From assembly GCA_003661365.1 (NCBI GenBank), contig QMVZ01000062.1, forward strand, positions 1 to 8,685: a stretch of 8,685 nucleotides of DNA, given 5' to 3'. Origin of the DNA: Thermoproteota archaeon. Lineage in GTDB: Archaea; Korarchaeota; Korarchaeia; Korarchaeales; Korarchaeaceae. Of this stretch, positions 1-5,706 are shown piece by piece (the first letter of the stretch is position 1; each line of letters begins with the position of its first letter). The notes beneath the pieces are model-generated. The model ran no database searches, was not told the origin of the DNA, and saw nothing but the letters and a program-made list of their open reading frames with translations. A program made the position numbers and the translations under genes.

Positions 1-742
1 AGGGAGGATAAAGTACAACAAAGTGTTCTGTGACTTCTCTCATTGCATACACCATCGATGCCCATAGCTGTCCCTTTGTCGCCCAATAGAGAGCGTTCTC
101 GACAAAACCCCCCTTAAACCATGGTCCAATCCCATAGAGGCCACAAATTACAACCCTGCCTTTGCCTATTTCCCTAACCAAAACAGTAGGTTTTCCTCCT
201 GCTGCTATTACTGCCTCGAAATCTCGAAGATCAGACCCTCCAGTGAACACCACTTGCGCTACAGGGTTAGTTTTTGTCAGATCGTTAGGGGTGTATAGAA
301 TGGGGTGATCTGCTACGATTTTGGCCTCAAAATCTTCTGGAAGAGAAGTTCTTAGGTCGAAAAGAACAGTATTTTCACCAGATGTAAAATCTAAAATAGC
401 TCCTCCACTCTCAAGCCATTTCAGAAGTCTCCAATTATTTGACAAGATCCAATCTCTAACATCCTCATGACCAACACCATAATCGAATATTATGGCCGAG
501 AAGTCGAAGGGATTTAATTCGCCGAGGTCTTCAGGCATAACTGCTTGATACCTTATTGAAAGTGCCATCAAATTTGCAGGCATAGAGAATTTGTCTCTAT
601 ATACTATGAGAACAGGTTTTTTAATGTCTATGCCATAAGTCTGTTCAGATTTTTCAGAAAATGAGGCGCTAGCAGATTCTACTATCCAGCCAATTAGCAA
701 CGCGAAAATTAGGAGAATCGTCATTATCCTGGTTGATCTCAA
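1..742 (-). CDS. Secreted/membrane-anchored protein, possible GATase1-like fold (partial)
   Basis: An open frame without stops runs on the minus strand from about 742 to the left edge, so the C-terminus is missing (about 247 codons visible). Two starts are possible: TTG at 742, giving MRSTRIMTILLIFALL, or ATG at 724, giving MTILLIFALL. I prefer TTG because it supplies the basic n-region of a signal peptide and lies 28 bases from a TATA-like box; the hydrophobic core and the following ASAS stretch suggest export with cleavage near there. The mature part begins with a strand-like KKPVLIVYRD, then alternates strands and helices (FDFSAIIFDYG, WLESGGAILDFT, ADHPILYTPND) and ends visibly with GKGRVVICGLYGIGP. 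This resembles class I glutamine-amidotransferase-like (DUF4350/ThuA-type) folds in extracytoplasmic proteins. I do not recognise a specific family, see no clear catalytic triad and assign no function. It is divergent from the FBPase gene. Confidence 0.7.
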   Translation of the reverse strand, partial: MRSTRIMTILLIFALLIGWIVESASASFSEKSEQTYGIDIKKPVLIVYRDKFSMPANLMALSIRYQAVMPEDLGELNPFDFSAIIFDYGVGHEDVRDWILSNNWRLLKWLESGGAILDFTSGENTVLFDLRTSLPEDFEAKIVADHPILYTPNDLTKTNPVAQVVFTGGSDLRDFEAVIAAGGKPTVLVREIGKGRVVICGLYGIGPWFKGGFVENALYWATKGQLWASMVYAMREVTEHFVVLYPP

Positions 743-766
743 GCTATGAATAACTGGATATAGGCG

Positions 767-773
767 ATTATAA
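767..773 (-). promoter_or_regulatory. TATA-like box of the secreted-protein gene
   Basis: The minus strand reads TTATAAT here, centred about 28 bases upstream of the TTG at 742. This is the distance expected for an archaeal box A serving a leaderless or nearly leaderless transcript, and it favours the TTG start over the ATG at 724. No Shine-Dalgarno motif precedes either start. Motif and spacing are seen; function is inferred. Confidence 0.45.
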
Positions 774-850
774 TCATAATTGTCTGGATGAGTCTACTGA
801 TTAATAGAGATCTCATACCAGTTAAGAGGTTTGTTTCTTTACACCATATC

Positions 851-860
851 CTTTTTTAGA
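851..860 (+). promoter_or_regulatory. Possible TATA-like box of the FBPase gene
   Basis: CTTTTTTAGA lies about 34 bases upstream of the preferred ATG at 890, so transcription would start near 882 and leave a very short leader. It overlaps the alternative ATG at 860, a further argument against that start. The element is T-rich but not a strong TATA consensus, so this is tentative. Confidence 0.3.
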
Positions 861-889
861 TGCAAGAGCTAGTTGTTCAAGGATCCAAG

Positions 890-1993
890 ATGGCTAGAGT
901 AACGATTTCTGTAATAAAGGCAGATATCGGGAGTTTGGCAGGACATCACATCGTTCCAGATCAACTGCTTGAAGTTGCAAGGACTTCGTTAGCAGAAGCT
1001 AAGAGGAAGAGGGATATAGTCGACTTTTACGTGACTGCCGTAGGAGATGACCTGCAGCTCATTATGACACACAAGAAGGGAGAGAATTCTCAGGACATAC
1101 ACGGTCTTTCTTGGGAGATCTTTAAAAAAGCAACCAAAGTTGCAAAAGAACTCGGACTTTATGGAGCTGGCCAAGATCTTCTTTCAGATGCCTTCTCCGG
1201 GAACCTAAGGGGAATGGGACCCGGATTTGCGGAGATAGAGATTGAAGAAAGACCTGCAGAACCCTTTGTCGTTTTTATGGCTGATAAAACGGAGCCCGGT
1301 GCCTTTAACCTCCCTATGTTCAAGATATTTGCTGATCCTTTCAATACAGCGGGCTTAGTAATCTCACCTAGGCTCCACGAAGGCTTCATCTTTGAGATTC
1401 TAGACGTTCATGAGGGTAAAGTGGTTGAACTATCAAGTCCCGAGGAGATGTACGATATCCTTGCTCTTATTGGAACTCCCGGAAGGTATATCGTGAGGAG
1501 GGTCTACACTAAGGGAGAAAAAGAAGTCGCAGCAGCAGTTAGCACAACTAAACTAAGCCTAATAGCTGGAAAATATGTGGGTAAGGATGATCCAGTTGCC
1601 ATTGTAAGGGCCCAAAGCAAATTCCCTGCATTGGGGGAGATTTTAGAGCCATTTGCCATGTCTCATCTGGTTGCAGGCTGGATGAGGGGCTCGCATCATG
1701 GACCATTGATGCCGGTCTCCCTTACAGACGCAAGACCTAGCAGGTTCGATGGACCTCCAAGGGTCGTAGGCCTAGGATTCAACGTCAAGAACGGCAAGTT
1801 AATAGGACCAAGTGATTTGCTTTCTGACGTCTCCTTTGATAGGGCAAGGGCAATTGCAAACGAGATTGCTGACTATTTGAGGAGACATGGGCCGTTTATG
1901 CCTCATAGGCTAGGTCCTGACGAAATGGAATACACAACCCTACCAGAAGTCTTAAAGAAGCTACAGGACAGATTTAAGGAGGTAGAGACATAG
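890..1993 (+). CDS. fbp: Bifunctional fructose-1,6-bisphosphate aldolase/phosphatase
   Basis: This is the archaeal FBP aldolase/phosphatase (class V FBPase). It condenses glyceraldehyde 3-phosphate with dihydroxyacetone phosphate and then dephosphorylates the product to fructose 6-phosphate, making gluconeogenesis one-way in the cytoplasm. Family landmarks are the N-terminal ISVIKADIGSLAGHH, with metal-binding Asp and His, VGDD near residue 53, FMADKTEPGAFN, AGKYVGKDDP and a C-terminal block ending YTTLPEVLKKL. Counting from the ATG at 890, Tyr229 and Lys232 fall in YVGK, agreeing with the numbering I recall for the catalytic Tyr and Schiff-base Lys of the Sulfolobus enzyme. An upstream in-frame ATG at 860 would add MQELVVQGSK, which family members do not usually have, and it has no ribosome site; AAGGA at 879-883 sits before 890. 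The product is 367 residues, near the family norm of about 380. It is monocistronic, with a T-rich tract after the stop. Confidence 0.95.
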   Translation: MARVTISVIKADIGSLAGHHIVPDQLLEVARTSLAEAKRKRDIVDFYVTAVGDDLQLIMTHKKGENSQDIHGLSWEIFKKATKVAKELGLYGAGQDLLSDAFSGNLRGMGPGFAEIEIEERPAEPFVVFMADKTEPGAFNLPMFKIFADPFNTAGLVISPRLHEGFIFEILDVHEGKVVELSSPEEMYDILALIGTPGRYIVRRVYTKGEKEVAAAVSTTKLSLIAGKYVGKDDPVAIVRAQSKFPALGEILEPFAMSHLVAGWMRGSHHGPLMPVSLTDARPSRFDGPPRVVGLGFNVKNGKLIGPSDLLSDVSFDRARAIANEIADYLRRHGPFMPHRLGPDEMEYTTLPEVLKKLQDRFKEVET

Positions 1994-2000
1994 CTCCCCT

Positions 2001-2014
2001 TATATTTTTCTTTT
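2001..2014 (+). terminator. T-rich tract terminating the FBPase transcript
   Basis: Seven bases after the FBPase stop the plus strand reads TATATTTTTCTTTT. Archaeal RNA polymerase commonly terminates at such U-rich stretches without a strong hairpin. The next gene is convergent, so termination is expected here. Confidence 0.55.
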
Positions 2015-2020
2015 ACAGTC

Positions 2021-2027
2021 TAAAAAA
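2021..2027 (-). terminator. Oligo-T terminator of the ferredoxin gene
   Basis: The plus-strand run TAAAAAA becomes TTTTTTA on the minus strand, 13 bases past the ferredoxin stop codon. Together with the T-tract at 2001-2014 it forms a compact bidirectional terminator between the two convergent genes. No convincing hairpin accompanies it. Confidence 0.45.
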
Positions 2028-2039
2028 CATTTTCTAGGT

Positions 2040-2285
2040 TTAAGACTCCTCTATGTGAATTATTTGAACAGGACATGCAGTAGCGGCCTCATTAATGCAT
2101 TCTCTAAGGTCCTCAGGTACTAATCCTTCTTCTATCCTATCCTTCACTCTATGTTCTTCCCTAATTTGAGATTTCCCGTCCTCCGAATTCGCTTCAAATA
2201 CATCTGGACATAACATCCAACAGACTCCATCCATTACACACTCTTCTCTGTCAATATGAACTCTAAAATTCGGCATATTAGTCAT
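2040..2285 (-). CDS. Single-cluster ferredoxin with Asp in place of the second Cys ligand
   Basis: This is an 81-residue acidic, soluble ferredoxin, an electron carrier for oxidoreductases. The motif is C16-x2-D19-x2-C22-x3-C26-P with C71-P near the C-terminus. The second cysteine of the usual CxxCxxC is Asp19, as in Pyrococcus furiosus ferredoxin, where Asp14 ligates the [4Fe-4S] cluster, which can convert to [3Fe-4S]. The spacing of the two other cysteines also matches: C26 and C63 correspond to the disulfide pair C21/C48 of that protein, C63 lying eight residues before the last ligand as C48 does there. By this comparison the ligands are C16, D19, C22 and C71. Between the motifs is a longer, charged insert than in the Pyrococcus protein. 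A second ATG at codon 4 (2276) could be the true start. The gene is divergent from the 2-oxoacid dehydrogenase operon with about 185 bases between starts; its redox partner is unknown. Confidence 0.93.
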   Translation of the reverse strand: MTNMPNFRVHIDREECVMDGVCWMLCPDVFEANSEDGKSQIREEHRVKDRIEEGLVPEDLRECINEAATACPVQIIHIEES

Positions 2286-2298
2286 AATTCACTCACGC

Positions 2299-2309
2299 TA
2301 ATAAAAACG
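2299..2309 (-). promoter_or_regulatory. Possible TATA-like box of the ferredoxin gene
   Basis: The minus strand reads CGTTTTTATTA, centred about 19 bases before the ATG at 2285 and 28 before the ATG at 2276. The second distance fits a leaderless start at codon 4, but GTGAGTG just before 2285 could be a weak Shine-Dalgarno site for the first ATG. The start is therefore not settled. Confidence 0.35.
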
Positions 2310-2372
2310 ATCCTGCAATTGGCATGTATGAACACAAGGCCCACTCTAGCACTAAGTTAATCAAATTCGATG

Positions 2373-2401
2373 TGAGTTTTAGCGTTTTATGAGAAAACTC
2401 A
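2373..2401 (+). promoter_or_regulatory. Inverted repeat centred on the TATA-like box of the E1-E2 operon
   Basis: TGAGTTTT (2373-2380) and AAAACTCA (2394-2401) form a perfect 8-bp inverted repeat around a 13-base spacer. The spacer contains GTTTTATGA, a TATA-like element centred near 2387, also the exact centre of the repeat. Transcription from it would start near 2413, just before the TTG at 2414. A symmetric element over box A is where archaeal Lrp/AsnC- or TrmB-type repressors often bind, so an operator is a reasonable inference. A hairpin-forming DNA or chance symmetry is the alternative. Confidence 0.45.
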
Positions 2402-2470
2402 GAACATCAAGCCTTGACTTACGGTTTAGGGCACAAAAAGCCTTGCTTACAAAAATATAATAGTAAAGCT

Positions 2471-3523
2471 ATGAAACCTCTTAGGGATGGCACCTTGACC
2501 AAGCTAGAATGGGAAATAGAGGAAATTAAGGGACTAGATCCCTCTGAAATCCAAAAACTAGGTTTAGATGGAAGTAAACTAGTTAAAATGCTCAGAAAAA
2601 TGATCGAGATAAGAACATTTGAAGAGAAGGTCGAACAGCTCTATGTCTACAAAGCTGCCTTGCAAGGGGCGGCTCACCTTTATTTTGGCGAAGAAGCAAT
2701 AGCAGTTGGAGTTTGTTTTGCTTTAAAGGGAGAAGGTTACGTTTTCAGCACACACAGGGGTCATGGCCATGCCCTTGCTATGGGCATTTCTCCAAAGGAA
2801 GTTATGGCCGAGTTATTTGGGAAGGTCACTGGCGTTTGTAAGGGTCTAGGAGGATCAATGCATGTCTGCATAGATCCAGAAAAAGGAGCAATGTGGGCTT
2901 CTGCAATAGTTGGTAGTAGCGTGCCCATAGCTGTAGGAGCTGGTTTGGCCTTGAAGTATGAGGGAAGACCAGAAGTTGCAGTCGCTTTCTTTAGCGACGG
3001 GGCGACTAATACTGGAGCATGGCATGAAGCCCTTAACCTTGCCTCTTTTTGGAAGCTTCCTATCGTTTTTGCATGTGAGAACAACCAATATGCTATATCA
3101 ATGCCTGCAAGCAAGGCGGTCACATGCGGGAGAGTGGCCTATAGAGCTGTTGCTTATGGGATTCCTGGGATGATCGTTGACGGGAACGACGTTCTATCTG
3201 TCTATAAAGCTACGATAAAAGCAAAGGAGCGGGCAAAGAGAGGAGAGGGCCCAACATTAATTGAGTTTCTGACCTATAGGATGAAGGGTCATGGAGTTTA
3301 TGACAAAGCCGAGTATCGGCCTAGAGAGGAGGAAGAAAGGTGGAAAAAGCTAGATCCCATCTCCAGGTTCTCAAAATTGTTATTGGAATTGGGAGTTATA
3401 TCTAACGAAGATCTAAAAAGGCTTGAGAATGAAGTCAAGGAGGAGATAGAAGAAGCTGTCGAGTTTTCCAAGAAAAGCGACTTTCCTCCATTCAGCATGC
3501 TTGAGGAGGTGACATTTAGATGA
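2471..3523 (+). CDS. 2-oxoacid (pyruvate/acetoin-type) dehydrogenase E1 component, alpha subunit
   Basis: This is the thiamine-diphosphate-binding alpha subunit of E1, which with the next gene product decarboxylates a 2-oxoacid (or cleaves acetoin) and passes the acyl unit to the E2 lipoyl arm. Visible landmarks, numbered from the ATG at 2471, are IEIRTFEEKVEQLY near 46-59, THRGHGHALAMG near 94-105, GKGLGGSMH-type VCKGLGGSMH near 122-131, the ThDP/metal motif FSDGATNTG near 174-182 ending in ENNQYAIS near 203-210, and RMKGHG with YRPREEEE in the phosphorylation-loop region. HRGHGHALA resembles acetoin/pyruvate E1 more than branched-chain E1, but specificity is not certain. The usual GDG reads SDG. 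The start is unsettled: TTG at 2414 lies just after a promoter-like element and would add 19 residues, while TTG at 2495 is also possible. I chose ATG 2471, giving 350 residues, the usual size. It overlaps the beta gene by four bases. Confidence 0.92.
   Translation: MKPLRDGTLTKLEWEIEEIKGLDPSEIQKLGLDGSKLVKMLRKMIEIRTFEEKVEQLYVYKAALQGAAHLYFGEEAIAVGVCFALKGEGYVFSTHRGHGHALAMGISPKEVMAELFGKVTGVCKGLGGSMHVCIDPEKGAMWASAIVGSSVPIAVGAGLALKYEGRPEVAVAFFSDGATNTGAWHEALNLASFWKLPIVFACENNQYAISMPASKAVTCGRVAYRAVAYGIPGMIVDGNDVLSVYKATIKAKERAKRGEGPTLIEFLTYRMKGHGVYDKAEYRPREEEERWKKLDPISRFSKLLLELGVISNEDLKRLENEVKEEIEEAVEFSKKSDFPPFSMLEEVTFR
3505..3512 (+). promoter_or_regulatory. Strong Shine-Dalgarno site for the E1 beta gene
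   Basis: GGAGGTGA, inside the end of the E1 alpha frame, is complementary to the 3' end of archaeal 16S rRNA and ends seven bases before the ATG at 3520. It fixes that start and shows that E1 beta is translated from the same message by internal initiation. Confidence 0.8.
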
Positions 3524-4491
3524 GAGAGATCACTTATGCTGAGGCAATAAGAGAAGCCCTAAAACAGGAAATGCAGAGAGACCCAAATGTTTTCCTCCTT
3601 GGGGAAGATATTGGAGCTTATGGTGGTGCATTTAAAGTATTAAAGGGCATGTTGGATGAATTCGGTCCAGAAAGGGTCAGAGACACGCCTATTTCGGAAG
3701 CAGCGATAGTCGGGGCTGCTATAGGCGCCGCTCTCATGGGATTGAGGCCAGTTGCCGAAATAATGTACATGGACTTCCTGCCCATAGCTACAGAGCAACT
3801 GGTGGTTCAGGCAGCAAAGATGTCCTTCACTTCTGGAGGGAAACTAAGAGTTCCAATAGTCGTCAGAACCCAATACAGCTTGGGGAGGGCCCATGCATCA
3901 CAACACTCCGAGTTCTTTCCCGTATGGTACATGAACGCCCCAGGACTCAAGGTAGCGCTACCTTCTACGCCATATGATGCCAAAGGCATGTTAATAAGCG
4001 CCATACGAGACGATAACCCGGTTCTATTCATAGAATGCGGCCTTCTATATAGGAACAAGGGTTCGGTGCCTGAGGAACCCTACGAAGTTCCTTTGGGCTC
4101 TGCGGACGTTAAGAGGGAGGGAGAAGATGTCACTGTCGTAGCCGTTTCCAGAGTGGTTGTAGAGGCCTTAAAAGCGGCTGAAGAACTTCAAAAAGAAGGG
4201 ATAAGCGTCGAAGTAGTAGATCCAAGGACGTTAAGTCCCTTAGACAGGAAAACCATCACAGATTCAGTTAAAAAGACTGGGAGAGCGGTAGTGGCAGCAG
4301 ACGATCATAAGACAGGAGGGGTTACCGCTGAACTTACAGCGACAATAGTTGAGGGGGCATTTGACTACTTAGATGCTCCAATAGTAAGAGTTGCCTCTCC
4401 AGATGTTCCAATACCTTTCTCTCCGCCTTTGGAGAAACAATATATGGTTTGGAGTGACGATATTGTAAAAGCCATCAAGGAGATCGTATGA
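3520..4491 (+). CDS. 2-oxoacid (pyruvate/acetoin-type) dehydrogenase E1 component, beta subunit
   Basis: This is the beta subunit of the heterotetrameric E1, which completes the thiamine-diphosphate site at the subunit interface and reductively acylates the lipoyl group on E2. The 323 residues are full length for the family. Clear family blocks are VFLLGEDIGAYGGAF (24-38), RVRDTPISEAAIVGAAIGAA (52-71, with the cofactor-activating Glu60), RPVAEIMYMDF (76-86), SQHSEF around His129 (the conserved active-site His region), PGLKVALPSTPYDAKGML, and the transketolase C-terminal domain with VVDPRTLSPLD. The region RTQYSLGRAHASQHS differs from the GGAGTGAAAQHS-like loop of common acetoin/pyruvate enzymes, so substrate choice may differ. 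The ATGA overlap with E1 alpha and a strong Shine-Dalgarno site indicate translational coupling and a 1:1 product ratio. Confidence 0.95.
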   Translation: MREITYAEAIREALKQEMQRDPNVFLLGEDIGAYGGAFKVLKGMLDEFGPERVRDTPISEAAIVGAAIGAALMGLRPVAEIMYMDFLPIATEQLVVQAAKMSFTSGGKLRVPIVVRTQYSLGRAHASQHSEFFPVWYMNAPGLKVALPSTPYDAKGMLISAIRDDNPVLFIECGLLYRNKGSVPEEPYEVPLGSADVKREGEDVTVVAVSRVVVEALKAAEELQKEGISVEVVDPRTLSPLDRKTITDSVKKTGRAVVAADDHKTGGVTAELTATIVEGAFDYLDAPIVRVASPDVPIPFSPPLEKQYMVWSDDIVKAIKEIV

Positions 4492-4492
4492 T

Positions 4493-4499
4493 GGTGATC
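4493..4499 (+). promoter_or_regulatory. Shine-Dalgarno site for the E2 gene
   Basis: GGTGATC, just after the E1 beta stop codon, matches the distal part of the archaeal anti-Shine-Dalgarno sequence. It ends two bases before the ATG at 4502 and supports that start. Confidence 0.6.
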
Positions 4500-4501
4500 T
4501 G

Positions 4502-5599
4502 ATGAAGAGAGTAATTCTTCCAAGAATAGATCCTGGAATGGAGACTGGCAAGATAGTTGAATGGCTGAAAAAAGTAGGAGATGAGGTTAAGGAAGGCGAA
4601 CCAATAGTTAAGGTTGAAGGCGAAAAAACGATTTTTTCTGTGGAAGCTCCAGCATCCGGAATCCTAAGGAAGATATTGGCAAAGGAGGGAGATGAGGTTC
4701 CTGTCACTGAAACAATAGCTATAATCACGGCTCCTGGAGAGGAAATAGTCGAGGAGTTACCTCCAAAGGAGAAGATTAAGATTTCTCCTGCTGCAAGGAG
4801 ACTAGCTAAGGAGTATGGTGTGGATATCACAAAAATTAAAGGAACGGGCCCTGGTGGACGAATCGTTAGAGAAGATGTCATTAAGGCCATAGAGGATATG
4901 CAGAAAGAGGAAAAAGGTCCTAGAATAAAGAGAGTAGTTAGATTAGAGGGAATGAGGAGAACAATAGCTAGGAAGATGTCCGAAAGTCACAGAACGATTC
5001 CGAGTGTGGCCATAGTGACAGAGGTAGACATGACCAAAGCGCTTGAGCTAAGGAAGAGGTTAAAAGAAGAGGGTAGGAAAGTTTCCATTACAGCTATGAT
5101 AGTTAAGGCTGTGGCCCTAGCCCTAAAAGAGGATCCAATGCTAAATTCCGTAGTTGAAGATGATAGGATAATTGTATACGAGGACGTAAATGTTGGAGTA
5201 GCAGTAAGCCTGCCCCAAGGTCTAGTAGTTTCTGTCGTAAAGAATGCTGACAAAAAGTCACTCATTGAGATAAATGATGAGATCGAAAGACTGTCAAGAA
5301 AAGCCAGAGAAGAAGGTTTATCTCCTGAGGATGTGGCTGATGGTACTTTTACGGTTTCTAACTTAGGAGCTAAGGATGTAGAGTTCTTTGTGCCGATAAT
5401 AAACCCTCCGCAGTCAGCAATCTTAGGAGTTGGAACCCTTTCACACCGTCCTGTGGTAATTGAGGGTAAGCTGAGTGTAAAACCAACCTTGCACCTGTCT
5501 CTCGTTTTTGACCACAGAGTCGTTGATGGAGTCCCAGCTTCTGATTTTTTGGGGAAAATAAAGAGGAAATTGGAGGACCCAGAGGTTCTTAGGGGCTGA
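4502..5599 (+). CDS. Dihydrolipoamide acyltransferase (E2) of the 2-oxoacid dehydrogenase complex
   Basis: This E2 core protein carries the acyl group on a lipoyl arm and transfers it to coenzyme A. Three domains are visible in 365 residues. The lipoyl domain (about 1-77) has the modified lysine at Lys42 in VEGEKTIFSVEAPASG; the usual ETDK is EGEK. The peripheral subunit-binding domain (about 93-131) reads ISPAARRLAKEYGVDI with GTGPGGRIVREDV and would dock E1 or E3. The acyltransferase domain (about 144-363) ends with FDHRVVDG, giving the catalytic His338 and Asp342. There is one lipoyl domain, and the linkers are short and charged instead of long and Ala/Pro-rich, so the swinging arms look compact. 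The gene follows E1 beta after 10 bases. No E3 (dihydrolipoamide dehydrogenase) gene follows in the window, nor any lipoate ligase or synthase. Function is secure; acyl specificity is not. Confidence 0.95.
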   Translation: MKRVILPRIDPGMETGKIVEWLKKVGDEVKEGEPIVKVEGEKTIFSVEAPASGILRKILAKEGDEVPVTETIAIITAPGEEIVEELPPKEKIKISPAARRLAKEYGVDITKIKGTGPGGRIVREDVIKAIEDMQKEEKGPRIKRVVRLEGMRRTIARKMSESHRTIPSVAIVTEVDMTKALELRKRLKEEGRKVSITAMIVKAVALALKEDPMLNSVVEDDRIIVYEDVNVGVAVSLPQGLVVSVVKNADKKSLIEINDEIERLSRKAREEGLSPEDVADGTFTVSNLGAKDVEFFVPIINPPQSAILGVGTLSHRPVVIEGKLSVKPTLHLSLVFDHRVVDGVPASDFLGKIKRKLEDPEVLRG

Positions 5600-5670
5600 G
5601 ATACCTAAGGATTTTAAGGATAAAAGGGCTGTTCAAGATCTCTTCTATCATAAGTCACGGGAACTACCCT

Positions 5671-5678
5671 TAAATTAA
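5671..5678 (+). promoter_or_regulatory. Possible TATA-like box of the OsmC gene
   Basis: TAAATTAA is centred about 33 bases before the ATG at 5707, so transcription would begin near 5700 and leave a leader of only a few bases. It suggests that the OsmC gene may have its own promoter, although no convincing terminator is seen after E2 in the 107-base gap, so read-through from the operon is equally possible. Confidence 0.35.
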
Positions 5679-5706
5679 TGTGGTATCTTGCTGAAAGGTG
5701 AGGAGC

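Noticed and set aside
2761..3123. A 120-codon minus-strand frame inside E1 alpha
   Set aside because: It lies wholly opposite conserved ThDP-binding sequence and has no recognisable domain or start signals.
4369..4890. A 173-codon open frame on the minus strand opposite E1 beta and E2
   Set aside because: It is antisense to two well-conserved genes, its product is Ser/Ile/Pro-rich without any family motif, and it has no promoter or ribosome site. It is a coding shadow.
5600..5706. A small RNA or short gene between E2 and OsmC
   Set aside because: I see no C/D-box pair, no tRNA cloverleaf and no reading frame of useful length, only AAGGAT repeated twice and the OsmC start region.
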